Below, one piece after another: positions 12,032 through 22,169 of a stretch of 64,000 nt of DNA. Source of the stretch: Paramacrobiotus metropolitanus (taxonomy: Eukaryota; Tardigrada; Eutardigrada; Parachela; Macrobiotidae); assembly GCF_019649055.1 (NCBI RefSeq), contig NW_026570239.1, positions 186,001 to 250,000 on the forward strand. The letters run 5' to 3'. The translations under genes were made by a program, and so were the position numbers. The notes under the pieces were generated by a model. It had not been told where the DNA came from. It searched no databases and was given only the letters and a program-made list of their open reading frames with translations. The number at the start of each line of letters is the position of its first letter. Within the stretch, counting starts at the first letter, position 1.

Positions 12032-12575
12032 TGTAGCCGGCAAGAATGTTAACATGTTCACGGTTCACGCTGTGAGCATATTTGCCGGGCGAAAATGCTT
12101 GTGAGCATTTTTGACGGGCGAAAATGCTCACGAATGATATCATGCACGTAATGTGTTAATTTTTCCTTCATTCCATTTTGAACCAACTTCTGCACGACAA
12201 ATCGAAATGTTACGCACCCGAACTTTAAAACTGCAGCAACATAACGCGGTTTTGTGTTTTGATCCAGGTGGCGCTACATCCGGTAAAATATTCACTGCCC
12301 AGCTTTTAAGCAATAAGTAATGGGAATACTGTATGTTTTTGAATAATAATAATTTTCTCACCCAGTGATTTTTCGAGCAGAACAGGAAAGATTACGAAAA
12401 TTAATGTTTATTGATCAGATTCTTTATTGCATTAATGAGCACAGATGCCAGGCGGAGATGCTAACGTTTGCTACTGTGTGGTAATCGGATAGTGCTGATG
12501 TGAGCCGCCGTTGCAAGCAGATCAGAGGCACTTGTCACTCTGCGTGGCTGTACGCTAGCCAGTCTGCTATATGCT

Positions 12576-12650
12576 CGTGAACATGGGTGCCGGGCGGGGA
12601 TGTTCACGTTTGTGAGCACGCGTGCCGGGCGGGTATGCTCACATTTTCTG
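12576..12650. repeat. paired palindromes inside the TIR element
   Basis: Two back-to-back units, GTGAACATGGG.. ATGTTCAC and TGTGAGCACGC.. ATGCTCACA, each enclosing TGCCGGGCGGG. Similar pairs lie at about 12095-12130 (left TIR), 13571-13645, 14781-14847 and singly at 14968-15000 and 15908-15940. Confidence 0.75.
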
Positions 12651-12983
12651 GCCATGAAAATGAATCTACAAAATTTGATTACCTATATAAACGTTTTATA
12701 AAGAAGCAAATAACCCAGTTTCAAATGAAAATTCTCCGTACTGGTACTCACAGTTAAATGGAGCGAAAATAAAAACTGACTAAAAAAAGTATTTGATTGA
12801 TTGATTAAAAAAAGGAATTAACGTATCGCTCGCTTTCTTTTGTCGTAATTATCTCATGACGCAAAGAATAACACGCACTCGCGAACTGATAATGTATGGA
12901 AATTTTCACTTCGTTTGGCTGCCGAATCCAAACATAAAACAAAAAAGTCTTTTGGTGGATTCGAAAACAAAAGTTGAAGTACA

Positions 12984-13106
12984 TGTACTGTATTTACACG
13001 ATATAAGGGACAGAGAAATCCCCAGGACCGCCCGCACTAGTTGTCGGTTCCTTTGATGTCAAATGTCAAAGATGTCGTTCCCTTAATATCGTGTAAATAC
13101 AGTACG
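12984..13106. repeat. foldback inside the TIR element
   Basis: GTACTGTATTTACACGATAT and its inverted copy ATATCGTGTAAATACAGTAC form arms of about 26 bp separated by about 70 bp. No coding potential. Probably an independent small foldback insertion. Confidence 0.65.
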
Positions 13107-14155
13107 CGCAACGCTCTCAAAACATAGTTTGTAAATAAATAAAGATGATAATAATGCAATATAAAAATCTACAAAGTGTCCACAAAGTAGTCTTTCCTAA
13201 CTTACGATTTATCTGTGGCTAATAAAATGATTTAACAAGCAAGATAGAGCAGTATGAAAAGGGAACAAACTGCTCTCTGATATGTGCACTACCGTACAAC
13301 ACAAGACGGGATATTTCTTGCTGCTGATTTGGAACGACAATGAAACAAATTTCGTGCATTGACATGTTAGGCAATATTTGCTGTTTTAACTATTTAACAA
13401 CATGTTTGGTGATGTATCCATCCATGATCCATACTGAAGTATACAAATTCTTCATCACATATTTTGTCAACACTATGCACCGCACAGTGTGCCGTAACTG
13501 GATACCGTTACCAATTTTCGCTCTTTTATACATTTCAAAAGCGCTGATTTATTATTAATGCATTGCGGTCATGAGCATGGGTGCCGGGCAGGGATGCTCA
13601 TGTTTTGTGAACATGGGTGCCCGGCGGGCCGGCGCCCATGTTAACGAGCGCAGTTCCGACTACAGTCTCTACATACATGCCGGCTACCAGACAGATTACA
13701 AAATTAATAAAGTTCGAAAGCTGTAAAAAAGCAAGCATCAAGGTAGAATAGGTATAAACAACCAACAGATGCAAGTACAGAGTGTAACAAGCTGGATGTT
13801 GGAATAGGGGCAAAACAGGTTTACTTGGTGTATGTTTATTTGGGCACCTGTACATCGCGCGGCTGCGGTGCACCAAAGCAGATGCCGAAAATTGTCAGTG
13901 GGTAAACTCGATCAGCAGAGTGACTGGTACTTTCAGTCGAAACTAAAACGCCTAACTTTGGAAAACTAAAACGTTATGTATACAGTACTGTGTTCCTACT
14001 GATACTACAATATGTACAGATATTCATTGCCGCCTATTTATACTCTTACACCTTCCACAACGCTTTTTGCTTTTTTTTTAGATACTGTAATGTGAGCGGA
14101 GTAGCGGCTCACGCTCACGTATAGCGACAAAATCTTTCAAATGATTTCAACGTGT

Positions 14156-14231
14156 TGCGCCGTGGTGCAGTGGTGCTGCCTACGCGGATCTAACGACGTA
14201 GCCGCGGTTCGATTCCCCCCGCCATCGGCGC
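14156..14231 (+). ncRNA. tRNA-like sequence with Pol III A and B boxes
   Basis: Box A TGGTGCAGTGG (14163-14173) and box B GGTTCGATTCC (14206-14216), 43 bp apart, match the tRNA intragenic promoter. A CTACG/CGTAG stem sits in the anticodon-arm position but with an 11-base loop, and the T stem and acceptor are imperfect. It is therefore a tRNA-derived SINE head or tRNA pseudogene rather than a working tRNA. Confidence 0.55.
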
Positions 14232-15185
14232 CTTTTTCAGCCATTTCTCGGTTTCCAGTGGATAGCGCCCTGCTTTTTTTGTAGTATCAAAAATTTGTGA
14301 TTAAGGAAAATTTCTTGTGGGCATTCTGAAGGGAAAAATTTCACGAGTGTAGTCAAATGTGGTATGTACGAATGTTTCTTTGAAATGACAAAAATATTTA
14401 TTTTCCTATTGGAAAAATTTGTTACTGAGCTTGTTTTGTTGTTTTTGTCATTTTTCTTAAGTTATTGTACAATCAATTAAACCCAAATACGCTTAATCCA
14501 ATGAAAGAGCGATTTATTCAGAGGAGCTACCATGCAGTTACAGTAAGCATCCATAATCGACGATTCAACATCCTTGGTTTTTGATTCAAAAAATGAATAT
14601 CCCCGCCGGCATAAATACGCATGAACACAACGCTAAGTTGCTGACTGTTTACGAGTATTATTAAGACACGCGCAGTGCTCGAGAGAATCAGCCTTAATAG
14701 AGAATTAGCGCTTCTTATCAGCTTTCAATAAGAGCAATTTATATTACCGTTCATTTCGGCGATTACCATACAGCTACAGACGTGAACATCCCGCCCGGCA
14801 CGCGTGCTCACAAACGTGAACATCCCCGCCCGGCACCCATGTTCACGATCGTAATACGAGACGCCTGCACGCAGAGTCTGCATTGCAGACATGGAGAGTA
14901 CTGTAGCTGCCTACGAGATCGTTTGATGTTAGCGCCTTAGCGGTGTCCGGTTACTGCAGTCTTACAACGTGAGCATCCCTGCCCGGCGTCCATGCTTACA
15001 AATACGATTTTATACAACGTGAAAACGTGGGAAATGCTTACAAAGGTCACAAAAATTATGTATGTTATCCATCCGTTTTCCGAAGTACAAACAAGCAACA
15101 ACTCCTTTATGCGTTGTACAATAGTGTTCAACTGCAGAGATATGAGTGCAGTGCGTTCTGTATACTTCCGCTTTGCGCTGTACTG

Positions 15186-15250
15186 CATAGTGTATACTGC
15201 ATACTGCATACTGCATAGCATACTGCATACTGTACTGCATACTGCATAGC
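15186..15250. repeat. ACTGCATACTGCATAG short tandem array
   Basis: About seven imperfect repeats of a TACTGCATA-type unit inside the TIR element. Confidence 0.75.
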
Positions 15251-15979
15251 ACAGAGTAATATGAAAGAACGGAAAGAAATTAGGGTAGTACTTTGTGGAA
15301 AGGTTTTACGAAGTTGAGATAACGAGAAATGGTCTTTCACGCGTATCTTCAATAATTTAAGCTGTTGCATCCTCGAGAGCACTTTTTTGCATTGTTGAAT
15401 GTGATTAATTTGTGACGAAATTTATGTGAATGTTGCTCTACGTGACGTATGTGTTCTGTTCCACCAGGATTTAATTTCCATGCTCCGTACGTAATGCAGC
15501 CCGTTTACGAATTACCTGCACAGTAATAAAAATTTTTGGAAGCCAAATGATTTACGTACTAAACAAACCGCGCGCGCAACTTTCGTTGCTCACTGTCATA
15601 ATTATTGAACAAATAAAAATTACTTTTTTAGAATAGTTAAACCCTTAGCCATTTGCAGAAATAAAGTTTTTAGTTTTCTTTTTGTGAGTTTAATGCCACT
15701 GATAAATACATGCAGTCTAGAGAGATGTATCTGATTAAAATCCTCGTAATTTTCTAAAACATTTACTGATACTGTAATTTTAAATTTATGTTTCGCCATA
15801 AGTCGAACGCTTGTACTTTCAGCAGCAGAAATTCATATCTGTAAACATTTCTAAGTTATGGTGCCATTTTGCTGGAAAAATCTGCACATGACCTGCATAA
15901 TCTCATTCGTGAGCATTTTCGCCCGGCAAATATGCTCACAGCGTGAACCGTGAACATGTTAACATTCTTGCCGGCTACA

Positions 15980-16679
15980 CACGCTCAGTTGCCGTATCGA
16001 TTTCTTTTATCATTCCATTTCCATCGTTCCAAACTGCGTTGATGTATTGGCTGATCCGGTGACTCGTTGACCCTAACGCGCTTGTCATCCCTGCGATTGC
16101 CCTTTCTACTCGCATTGGGACGGCTTCGTTCGGAGTTGTCAGCGCTTTATCCGAACTAGCTGGTCTGAACAACTTGGCCTCATACGAAAAACTCGGGTGC
16201 TTCTGTATAAGTTTTCCTGCGTTCCGCGCGAATTCCAATACGACGTCGAACTTTCGTTTAGTGAAGCTACGACGTTGTTTCTTCAAATATGTCTTCAGGC
16301 CCGCTTTGAATTTGGATGTCACCGATGCTGTTCTTATTCGTGTGAAATTTTTCTCAGCTCCGTTATACGCGTTGATGATTTCATTGACCGTGGTCAAATT
16401 ATCATCATCTGGACCATCAAATTCTTCATCCGAGGTGAAGTCCAGTTCGCTCTCTCCATCCGGTTCAGTATAATTAACCAGCGCCAATGCATCGATTTTC
16501 GTAATTGTCTTGCCCTTTCCTTTGGTTCTAACGGGTTCGCTCTTTGCTTTTTTCCCTTTATCCAAAGCCTCCGCTAGACTTCTTGGTTCAGTAGTCCTTG
16601 ATCGTGTCGTTTTCGAATCCGTATGTGACCTCGCACTAACCGTCGAAGTGCTTGGAAGGCTCACTTCCGATGCCTCCGA
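15980..16679 (-). CDS. winged-helix protein of the giant element, first part
   Basis: Opens directly after TAA 16682-16680 in the same frame as the 445-residue frame and has no ATG close to its start, which suggests it continues that protein or is reached by readthrough or splicing. A Ser/Thr/Lys-rich leader comes first, then a helical region (YLKKQRRSFTKRKFDVVLEF). The end, RVERAIAGMTSALGSTSHRI followed by SQYINAVW, reads like the first half of a linker-histone-like winged helix (Gly-Ser-Thr turn, then a Tyr-Ile helix). It is cut by the 12032-15979 element; its second half lies at 12031 downward. Confidence 0.55.
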
Positions 16680-18017
16680 TTAACGCGACGTCTCCCGTTT
16701 CGCTTTTTCACGAATCTGTTTGTCCTTGCGCTCCTTTGGCGTAGATGCGGAAATGACAATGGGGACGACTTGTTTCACCGCTATGACCTTTCCTTTGGTT
16801 TTTGGAGAGTCAGGCTCATTGACCTTTGATTTTGATGTAGCTGATTGGATGACCTTCTTTGAAGTTGTAGGTGTCGATGACCTCTCTTCAACTTCGCCAA
16901 CTGATTCGTCCAGTATTTCGACATCATGGGACGACGGTTTATCCTTCTTTTCTCTCTCCGTCCTCTTCTTCCCGGTGCTTGTGCTATCGCTTTCGTCACC
17001 GCTCTTTTTCTTCTTATCTTCTTCCTCCTTTCGTTTCTTCTTATCTTCCTCTTCCCTTCGTTTCTTGAGAAACTCGCCTTTCTTAACCTTTTCGCGGTTC
17101 ATAGCTTCTTCCAATTTAGGCGCTTTCCTCTGTTTAGCGACTCTCAAGGGCTTTTTATGTTTGTCGACCATTTCCTCATCTGAGTCTACTTCTTCTTCAG
17201 CTGAGTCCTCATCTTCCGACTCTGGTTCAGCGTCGCCAGGTGCATTACAATGGGCACAGTTTGGTTCATCACACTGAAGGTGATCATGACTTCCTTGGGC
17301 AATCTCGAGTACTCTTTGTAACGAACGTCTGGCCCCTCCTGTTTCAGTTACGTTTGTCGATGTGCCCTGGGCTTCTTCCGTTTCTTCGGCTCCGCCTTCT
17401 TGTGCCGGGGGCTGAATTTCCAAGTGCGCTGTCTCTTTCGTCTGTCCCGGTGAGGCGACCTCCCACAAAGGGTTTTTCTTAGCATCGTAAAACACCGTTT
17501 TATACGATCCGTCTTCCATTCGTCTTGTGAGTCGGAAATGCGCTTCGTCGATCTCCGCTCGGTGCCTCATCATGCTGATCAATGTGCTCGCTTGGACTAC
17601 CGAGTCTTCCCGTTCACTTTCAGGTATTAGATTCCATAACTGCTCAATCGCTGCCTGATTCGCATTTCGGGCGCTCTCTTCTGATACATCCCATGGAGCA
17701 TATGGGATCGGGTCTCCTGTTATTGGGTCGACTATCACTGCAGTTATAGTTTCCACTACTTCTCCATTACCAGCGAAAAGTCTGAGGGTGAACTTTCTGC
17801 TCGTCGCCTCTGTATATCTGAGGACCGACTCATAATCATCTGACGATCGTTTCTTCGGGTCTGGATCCGCCGTCGGCTTTGAGCGAGTTCTCTCTTTGGT
17901 CAACAATTTGCCGTCTGTTGTGTATGTATATGCCAAGTGGTCGTCATTTGTGCCCACTTTGATGCGGATCCATGCATCTTCTTCGTTCGCAACTTTAGAT
18001 ACCACGTGCTTCATCAT
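16680..18017 (-). CDS. charged accessory protein of the giant element
   Basis: 445 residues from the first in-frame start. The frame is open upstream to TAG 18296-18294 and overlaps the end of the 488-residue frame, one base back (-1 relation). The N-terminal 190 residues are globular-looking and recount strands and helices around WIRIKVGTNDDHLAYTYTTDG. The middle has a Cys/His cluster (CDEPNCAHCNAPG), a possible zinc site. The C-terminal half is an acidic stretch followed by a KKRKEEEDKKKK coiled segment and Ser/Lys-rich tail. Ends at TAA 16682-16680, followed in frame by the winged-helix frame. Unknown function. Confidence 0.65.
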   Translation of the reverse strand: MMKHVVSKVANEEDAWIRIKVGTNDDHLAYTYTTDGKLLTKERTRSKPTADPDPKKRSSDDYESVLRYTEATSRKFTLRLFAGNGEVVETITAVIVDPITGDPIPYAPWDVSEESARNANQAAIEQLWNLIPESEREDSVVQASTLISMMRHRAEIDEAHFRLTRRMEDGSYKTVFYDAKKNPLWEVASPGQTKETAHLEIQPPAQEGGAEETEEAQGTSTNVTETGGARRSLQRVLEIAQGSHDHLQCDEPNCAHCNAPGDAEPESEDEDSAEEEVDSDEEMVDKHKKPLRVAKQRKAPKLEEAMNREKVKKGEFLKKRREEEDKKKRKEEEDKKKKSGDESDSTSTGKKRTEREKKDKPSSHDVEILDESVGEVEERSSTPTTSKKVIQSATSKSKVNEPDSPKTKGKVIAVKQVVPIVISASTPKERKDKQIREKAKRETSR

Positions 18018-18265
18018 CTGAATAAGAACTCTTGGGTTATGACGTTCTTCCGGAGGAACAAATTGTAGCGCCTCGTTGACTACCGTTTTTGATTCCCCCC
18101 CAATGGCATCCTTAACTGACCTATCCGCGAACGGATTATACGAGTCGATCTCTTTATTCGTTTTCTTATCGACTATACGCGCCGTGACCTTATATTCTTT
18201 ATGGTCTGTCCCAGTGTATTTGGCCGTAAAACTTCTACACTTCGGGAATCGAATCTGACCTTCTG

Positions 18266-19732
18266 TTAAGCCGGCGTGGGTGGCGCACTCTTTCTACCCA
18301 CTGGGACTGGGCCTTGGGGCTTAGCAGGCTCAGCTGGTGTTGCTTTACCTGACGTGGCCTTCTTCGTTCGCTGCCCTTTCTTGTCAGTTTCTTTTGGGCT
18401 TATCGTTGGTGACCTTACTCTTTTTCCACTCTTCGTGGCTCCGCTAGACGGTTCTGTAACCGAACTAGTGCGTCCACGTACTGATCCTGCGGTCGAGCTG
18501 GCCCGTGACCTTTCTGCTCGTTCAGTTAATTCGGCGTCGATCTTCCTCTTCGTTGCCAAAAGGTGCTCATCCGTCATTTCATCGACCGGGGCGTCCTTTT
18601 CAGCTACGGGTTTGGGTGGTCCCGCGACGCTGGTAGTCGGCGTCTGTCTTGTCTCTGGGAGCACCTTGAGATATCTAAGAATCTTTTCGACAGTTTCCGG
18701 CCACTTTCTACCTTTTATTGTCGGATGATATTGCCACATCGATGCAACTTGGATTGCGTATTCCTTACGCTTTGCTTCAACCTGCTTCGTCTTATCTTTC
18801 ATGGCAATGTGGCATGGTTTGATAACAGCTTCCAAGCTGATTAACTTCCCATACCATGCGTGTTTGTCTTCAACTCGCATGTGGATTCTGTAAAGGTCAC
18901 GGCATTTCCGATTGAAGTCGCGAATGGCTTCTAAATCGGTTTCCGTCAGTTTTTCCTTTTTATCCACTATTAAATTCAGGTTTGGGTCATCGTCTCTCAA
19001 GTCCAAAGGAAGCTTCGGTGCGTATTCATGTATTGAGGGTTCGCCTGGGGGCGTAAGCCGTAAACCATCTGGTCCAGTCTGTTCCAAGTTGGGACCCAGT
19101 GACGGTAAAATGCCTCTCGGTCGCCTTCCTCCTCTGTGTGGCGAATTACGATGAGGGCGCTGCGCTCCAAGTTGCTGCGGTGTTCTCATGCGAGGCGTTC
19201 CTATGTCCGACAATGACAAGCCTCCCGTCTCCGGAAAAGGCGGTAATATCGGAGATGACCTTTGTGACTGTACCGGAGTCGCTAGCATTCCGCCGAATCC
19301 TCCGTGTCCCGTAAATCGACTCGGTGTAGTCTGTTGTGGTGGCGGCATCAACATTCTTGCCGGTCCCATTATCACCTGCGATGATCCCGGTGGAGTATAC
19401 GATCCCGGATACGGTTGATAGGGAGCGCCCGTTGCTTGTCCCGAATACTGGGTTCCGGCAGGTGAGCCGTGGTGCACCCAGTTAACCGTGTCCTGATAAT
19501 TCGTCTGCTGTCCTGGATCGTGATACACGTAATACCCTGTGCCGCTGTAGTAACCTCCTTGAACTGTTCCCGGTTCATTCTGAGCCGTTCCCACTGACGA
19601 CATCGATCCTTCACCATATGTGGTGTCATAGCCGTATTCACCTTCCATTCTTATAAGTGTCGATGCTTTTAATGGGTTTCCAATACTTTCCGAATCAGAA
19701 TTATCCGAGTTTTGCCGTTCCAGTCTTTCCAT
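18266..19732 (-). CDS. prion-like/Pro-Gly-Tyr-rich accessory protein
   Basis: 488 residues from ATG 19732, preceded on the sense strand by a good acceptor-like TTGTTTCATTTTTATAG, so probably expressed from a spliced transcript. Residues 30-160 are rich in Gly, Tyr, Gln, Pro and Ser (YYSGTGYYVYHDPGQQ), a prion-like low-complexity composition. Residues about 240-365 form a helical domain containing RKCRDLYRIHMRVEDKHAW. The tail is Ser/Thr/Lys-rich and basic. First frame after the integrase. No family recognised; the low-complexity head suggests self-assembly or RNA binding, by inference. Confidence 0.7.
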   Translation of the reverse strand: MERLERQNSDNSDSESIGNPLKASTLIRMEGEYGYDTTYGEGSMSSVGTAQNEPGTVQGGYYSGTGYYVYHDPGQQTNYQDTVNWVHHGSPAGTQYSGQATGAPYQPYPGSYTPPGSSQVIMGPARMLMPPPQQTTPSRFTGHGGFGGMLATPVQSQRSSPILPPFPETGGLSLSDIGTPRMRTPQQLGAQRPHRNSPHRGGRRPRGILPSLGPNLEQTGPDGLRLTPPGEPSIHEYAPKLPLDLRDDDPNLNLIVDKKEKLTETDLEAIRDFNRKCRDLYRIHMRVEDKHAWYGKLISLEAVIKPCHIAMKDKTKQVEAKRKEYAIQVASMWQYHPTIKGRKWPETVEKILRYLKVLPETRQTPTTSVAGPPKPVAEKDAPVDEMTDEHLLATKRKIDAELTERAERSRASSTAGSVRGRTSSVTEPSSGATKSGKRVRSPTISPKETDKKGQRTKKATSGKATPAEPAKPQGPVPVGRKSAPPTPA

Positions 19733-19859
19733 TAACTGTGCTTACCTTCTATAAAAATGAAACAATAAAGGTTAACTTTTTGCACAGTGGTGACCTTTCT
19801 TTTTGCCTTCCCAACTCCTATTTTTAATCTAATGTGACCCCTTATTTATGTCCATGTGG

Positions 19860-21623
19860 TTATTTGTTCTCGCGTCCTTTAGTTATCCGATCAAGAAGTT
19901 CCTTCTCGGCTGCATCCTCAGGTTCGCCTTTTTGGGTCAGTAGTTCCGTAGGAGTTGGTTTCTTTTTCTTCTGCTTGACCTTTCGCTCATTGATTGCTTT
20001 CGCTATATCAGGGCCCAATTGTTCAGCTTTTGATTTGACCGCCTCTATTTCCTCTTCTCTCTTTCTTATGAGATCATTCTCATTGCCGGTAGCAGTGCGT
20101 GGTTCGAAAAAATTCGAATCGCGCTCTGATATCTCAGCGCCAGTTCGCCGTTTCGAAAGGTCATCCTTATCTCCGGTAGCAGTGCGTGGTTCGAAAAAGG
20201 ATTGTTGCAAGTCCTTTTCGGAAGTATGCTCTGGTACTTTGGAGCCTAGTTCGGTCTCTTTTTCCAGTGACCTTTCTGCCAAGTTTCCAGCTTCTGCGTT
20301 CAGCTTAATTGTAACTGCCGTCTCGAAGTCCTTATCTTCTTCCCTTTTTCTTCCTCTCTTCTTATTTGGTTTCTCTCCGTCTTGGTGACCTTTGGTCTCT
20401 TCATTAACTTCATGTAGCAGAGGTGGTTCGAAAAAAGACTCTTTTTGGAGGGTATGCTCTGCTACCTGCTCTTTCTCGTCTGGTAAGGGCGGGTGCCATG
20501 GTTTCAGCCGATCGATCGAGACGACCTTTAAGTCTGCTTCTTTCTTCGGGTTCTGCTCAATGACCTCCGCTTCGTTTGCTCGCGGGAAGCTGAGAATCTT
20601 CCACCCTTTATCGTATTTTGACTTAAAGTCCGATTGAGTTTCTTTCTTCCCCTGTTTCGTATCCTTTGGTAATCGTATCAATACGAAATCTCCCACTTTG
20701 AAGTTCGGTTCCGACTTCTTCTTGTAGTAAATCTCCGCATTCTTCTCATAAGCGTCTTTAATGTTGCATTTCGTCACTTCTTCGGCAAAGGTCAAGTTCT
20801 TTTTCATGGTCTCCACCCATTCGTCTGGAGTCCCATAATCGTCGGGTATATTCGTTTTCGTAACCACATCTTCCGGCATTGTCATTTCTTTGCCGTGTAG
20901 CATATAGTATGCTGAATATCCCGTTGTGTCGTGTAGGACTCTGTTCATCGCCGAAATAACGTATGGGAGGTACTTGTTAAACTTTCTTTCATTTCCCGCT
21001 TTCAGGTATTGCGCCAAGCCATCCGCAATTGTCTGCATCTGCCTTTCAACTTGGCCTTGACCTTCTGGGTGATATGCGGTTCCGAATGTGTGTTTAATCT
21101 TAAACACATTGGTGACCTTTGCCAATACTTCAGCTGTAAAGTGTCGTCCGCGATCCGTATGCAGGATGTGCGGTGCTCCGTGTACCAATATCACGTGCTT
21201 CACGAACACTTTAGCGAATTCTTTAGCCGTTGCTGTTTTCATCGGTACCGCGATCACGTATTTCGTCAGTTGGTCGATAAATACCGCTATGTACTTGTAT
21301 CCACGTTTCTTCGTCGGTAACAACGGTCCTTTCAGATCAGCGTACACCCGGAAGAACGGATGTCCGACCTTTATATCTTGCAATTTACCGGGTGGGCATT
21401 TCCTCGGTGTTTTGCGGAACTGGCAACCTTGGCACGCAAGAATGTAATTCTTCACGTCGGTGCTCATTCTGTCCCAGTAATATCGTAGTCGGATTGCAGA
21501 CAATGTCTTTTCAAATCCCAGATGTCCTGCCGCTTTCTCGTCGTGCAATGCGTGGATAATCGCTCTTCGCATCGACAACGGTACGACATATGACCTTTCA
21601 AGTTTCCCATTCTTATCTTTTAC
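19860..21623 (-). CDS. integrase of the giant element
   Basis: Opens after TGA 21626-21624 in the frame of the upstream segment. Zinc-binding HHCC domain: H..AGHLG..KT then C..C (CQGCQF). The catalytic DDE core has Asp in VYADLKGP, Asp in HTDRGRHF and Glu in GQGQVERQ. A basic C-terminal part (KVGDFVLIRLPKD) follows, as usual in Ty3/Gypsy integrases. It then runs on into a long charged tail of about 250 residues with three FFEP repeats (FFEPRTATG twice). Inserts element cDNA into host DNA. The TGA lies in the conserved region just before the zinc domain. All catalytic residues are present. Confidence 0.88.
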   Translation of the reverse strand, partial: VKDKNGKLERSYVVPLSMRRAIIHALHDEKAAGHLGFEKTLSAIRLRYYWDRMSTDVKNYILACQGCQFRKTPRKCPPGKLQDIKVGHPFFRVYADLKGPLLPTKKRGYKYIAVFIDQLTKYVIAVPMKTATAKEFAKVFVKHVILVHGAPHILHTDRGRHFTAEVLAKVTNVFKIKHTFGTAYHPEGQGQVERQMQTIADGLAQYLKAGNERKFNKYLPYVISAMNRVLHDTTGYSAYYMLHGKEMTMPEDVVTKTNIPDDYGTPDEWVETMKKNLTFAEEVTKCNIKDAYEKNAEIYYKKKSEPNFKVGDFVLIRLPKDTKQGKKETQSDFKSKYDKGWKILSFPRANEAEVIEQNPKKEADLKVVSIDRLKPWHPPLPDEKEQVAEHTLQKESFFEPPLLHEVNEETKGHQDGEKPNKKRGRKREEDKDFETAVTIKLNAEAGNLAERSLEKETELGSKVPEHTSEKDLQQSFFEPRTATGDKDDLSKRRTGAEISERDSNFFEPRTATGNENDLIRKREEEIEAVKSKAEQLGPDIAKAINERKVKQKKKKPTPTELLTQKGEPEDAAEKELLDRITKGRENK

Positions 21624-22169
21624 TCAGTACAATATGCCGTTCCACAACTGGTAATGTACTTCGATTTTCGATCTTGTTTTCGCGTCTGGTAGACGTTCCA
21701 ATTCGTCTATAATCATCGCCAGATGAGGATCTTTTAACTGTTTATTCCGTAGCTGCAGATTCGAGTCATCCTCTTCTTCCTCGTCACCTTGCAGGTTAAC
21801 AATGCGGACTGTCGCCGTGCTGAGTTCATTCCAATCTTTGATGACCTTGCAGCGTGGTAACGGTTTGTACCTCTTTTTCGTCTGTTTTGGGAATCTCAAG
21901 AACTTGATCGGACATTCGTTCAACGCTTGTGCCACATTATCCGTTTCCCAAAGGTCATCTCTGTTCTCCGCTCTATCATTAAGTCCCGTGACCTTTCCAT
22001 TCTGCATTTTAGATTCCGCGTCAAGTCCGGTGACCTTTAAGTCACTGACAGTGGGCAACCAGCTTTTCACTCGGTTCACTTTCGCTTCGTTTTCAGCCGA
22101 CTCATTCGCCGTAACTGAAGTGACCTTTAATCGTCTCTCTCTCTGTTCGATCATTTGTAGGAACAGCTG
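21624..22169 (-). CDS. linker between RNase H and integrase of the giant element
   Basis: Same frame as RT (22172-22170 TGA upstream) and integrase (21626-21624 TGA downstream). About 180 residues. It is Ser/Lys/Glu-rich with KVT and KVTG words, then KQLKDPHLAMIIDELERLP and YQLWNGILY, which is the usual run-up to the Gypsy integrase zinc domain. The peptide therefore belongs to a Pol polyprotein now split by two TGA codons. Confidence 0.75.
   Translation of the reverse strand, partial: QLFLQMIEQRERRLKVTSVTANESAENEAKVNRVKSWLPTVSDLKVTGLDAESKMQNGKVTGLNDRAENRDDLWETDNVAQALNECPIKFLRFPKQTKKRYKPLPRCKVIKDWNELSTATVRIVNLQGDEEEEDDSNLQLRNKQLKDPHLAMIIDELERLPDAKTRSKIEVHYQLWNGILY

Larger units (their letters stand above)
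12032..15979. mobile_element. 3.95-kb non-autonomous TIR element
   Basis: Ends are inverted repeats of about 70 bp, starting TGTAGCCGGCAAGAATG, essentially identical between 12032-12101 and 15910-15979. The flanks CACGCT (12026-12031 and 15980-15985) are a 6-bp duplication; a shifted reading gives 8 bp with one mismatch. No transposase frame is visible. It contains about ten imperfect palindromes of the form GTGARCAT..TGCCGGGCG..ATGYTCAC, a tRNA-like Pol III promoter, a foldback and a small tandem repeat. The 131-bp element at 58113-58243 shares its first 11 bases. Confidence 0.85.

Noticed and set aside
13598-13876. 92-codon minus-strand frame inside the TIR element
   Set aside because: No motif and it starts in a palindromic repeat; the element shows no transposase.
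14156-14231. A functional tRNA gene
   Set aside because: A and B boxes fit, but anticodon loop length and T stem/acceptor pairing do not.
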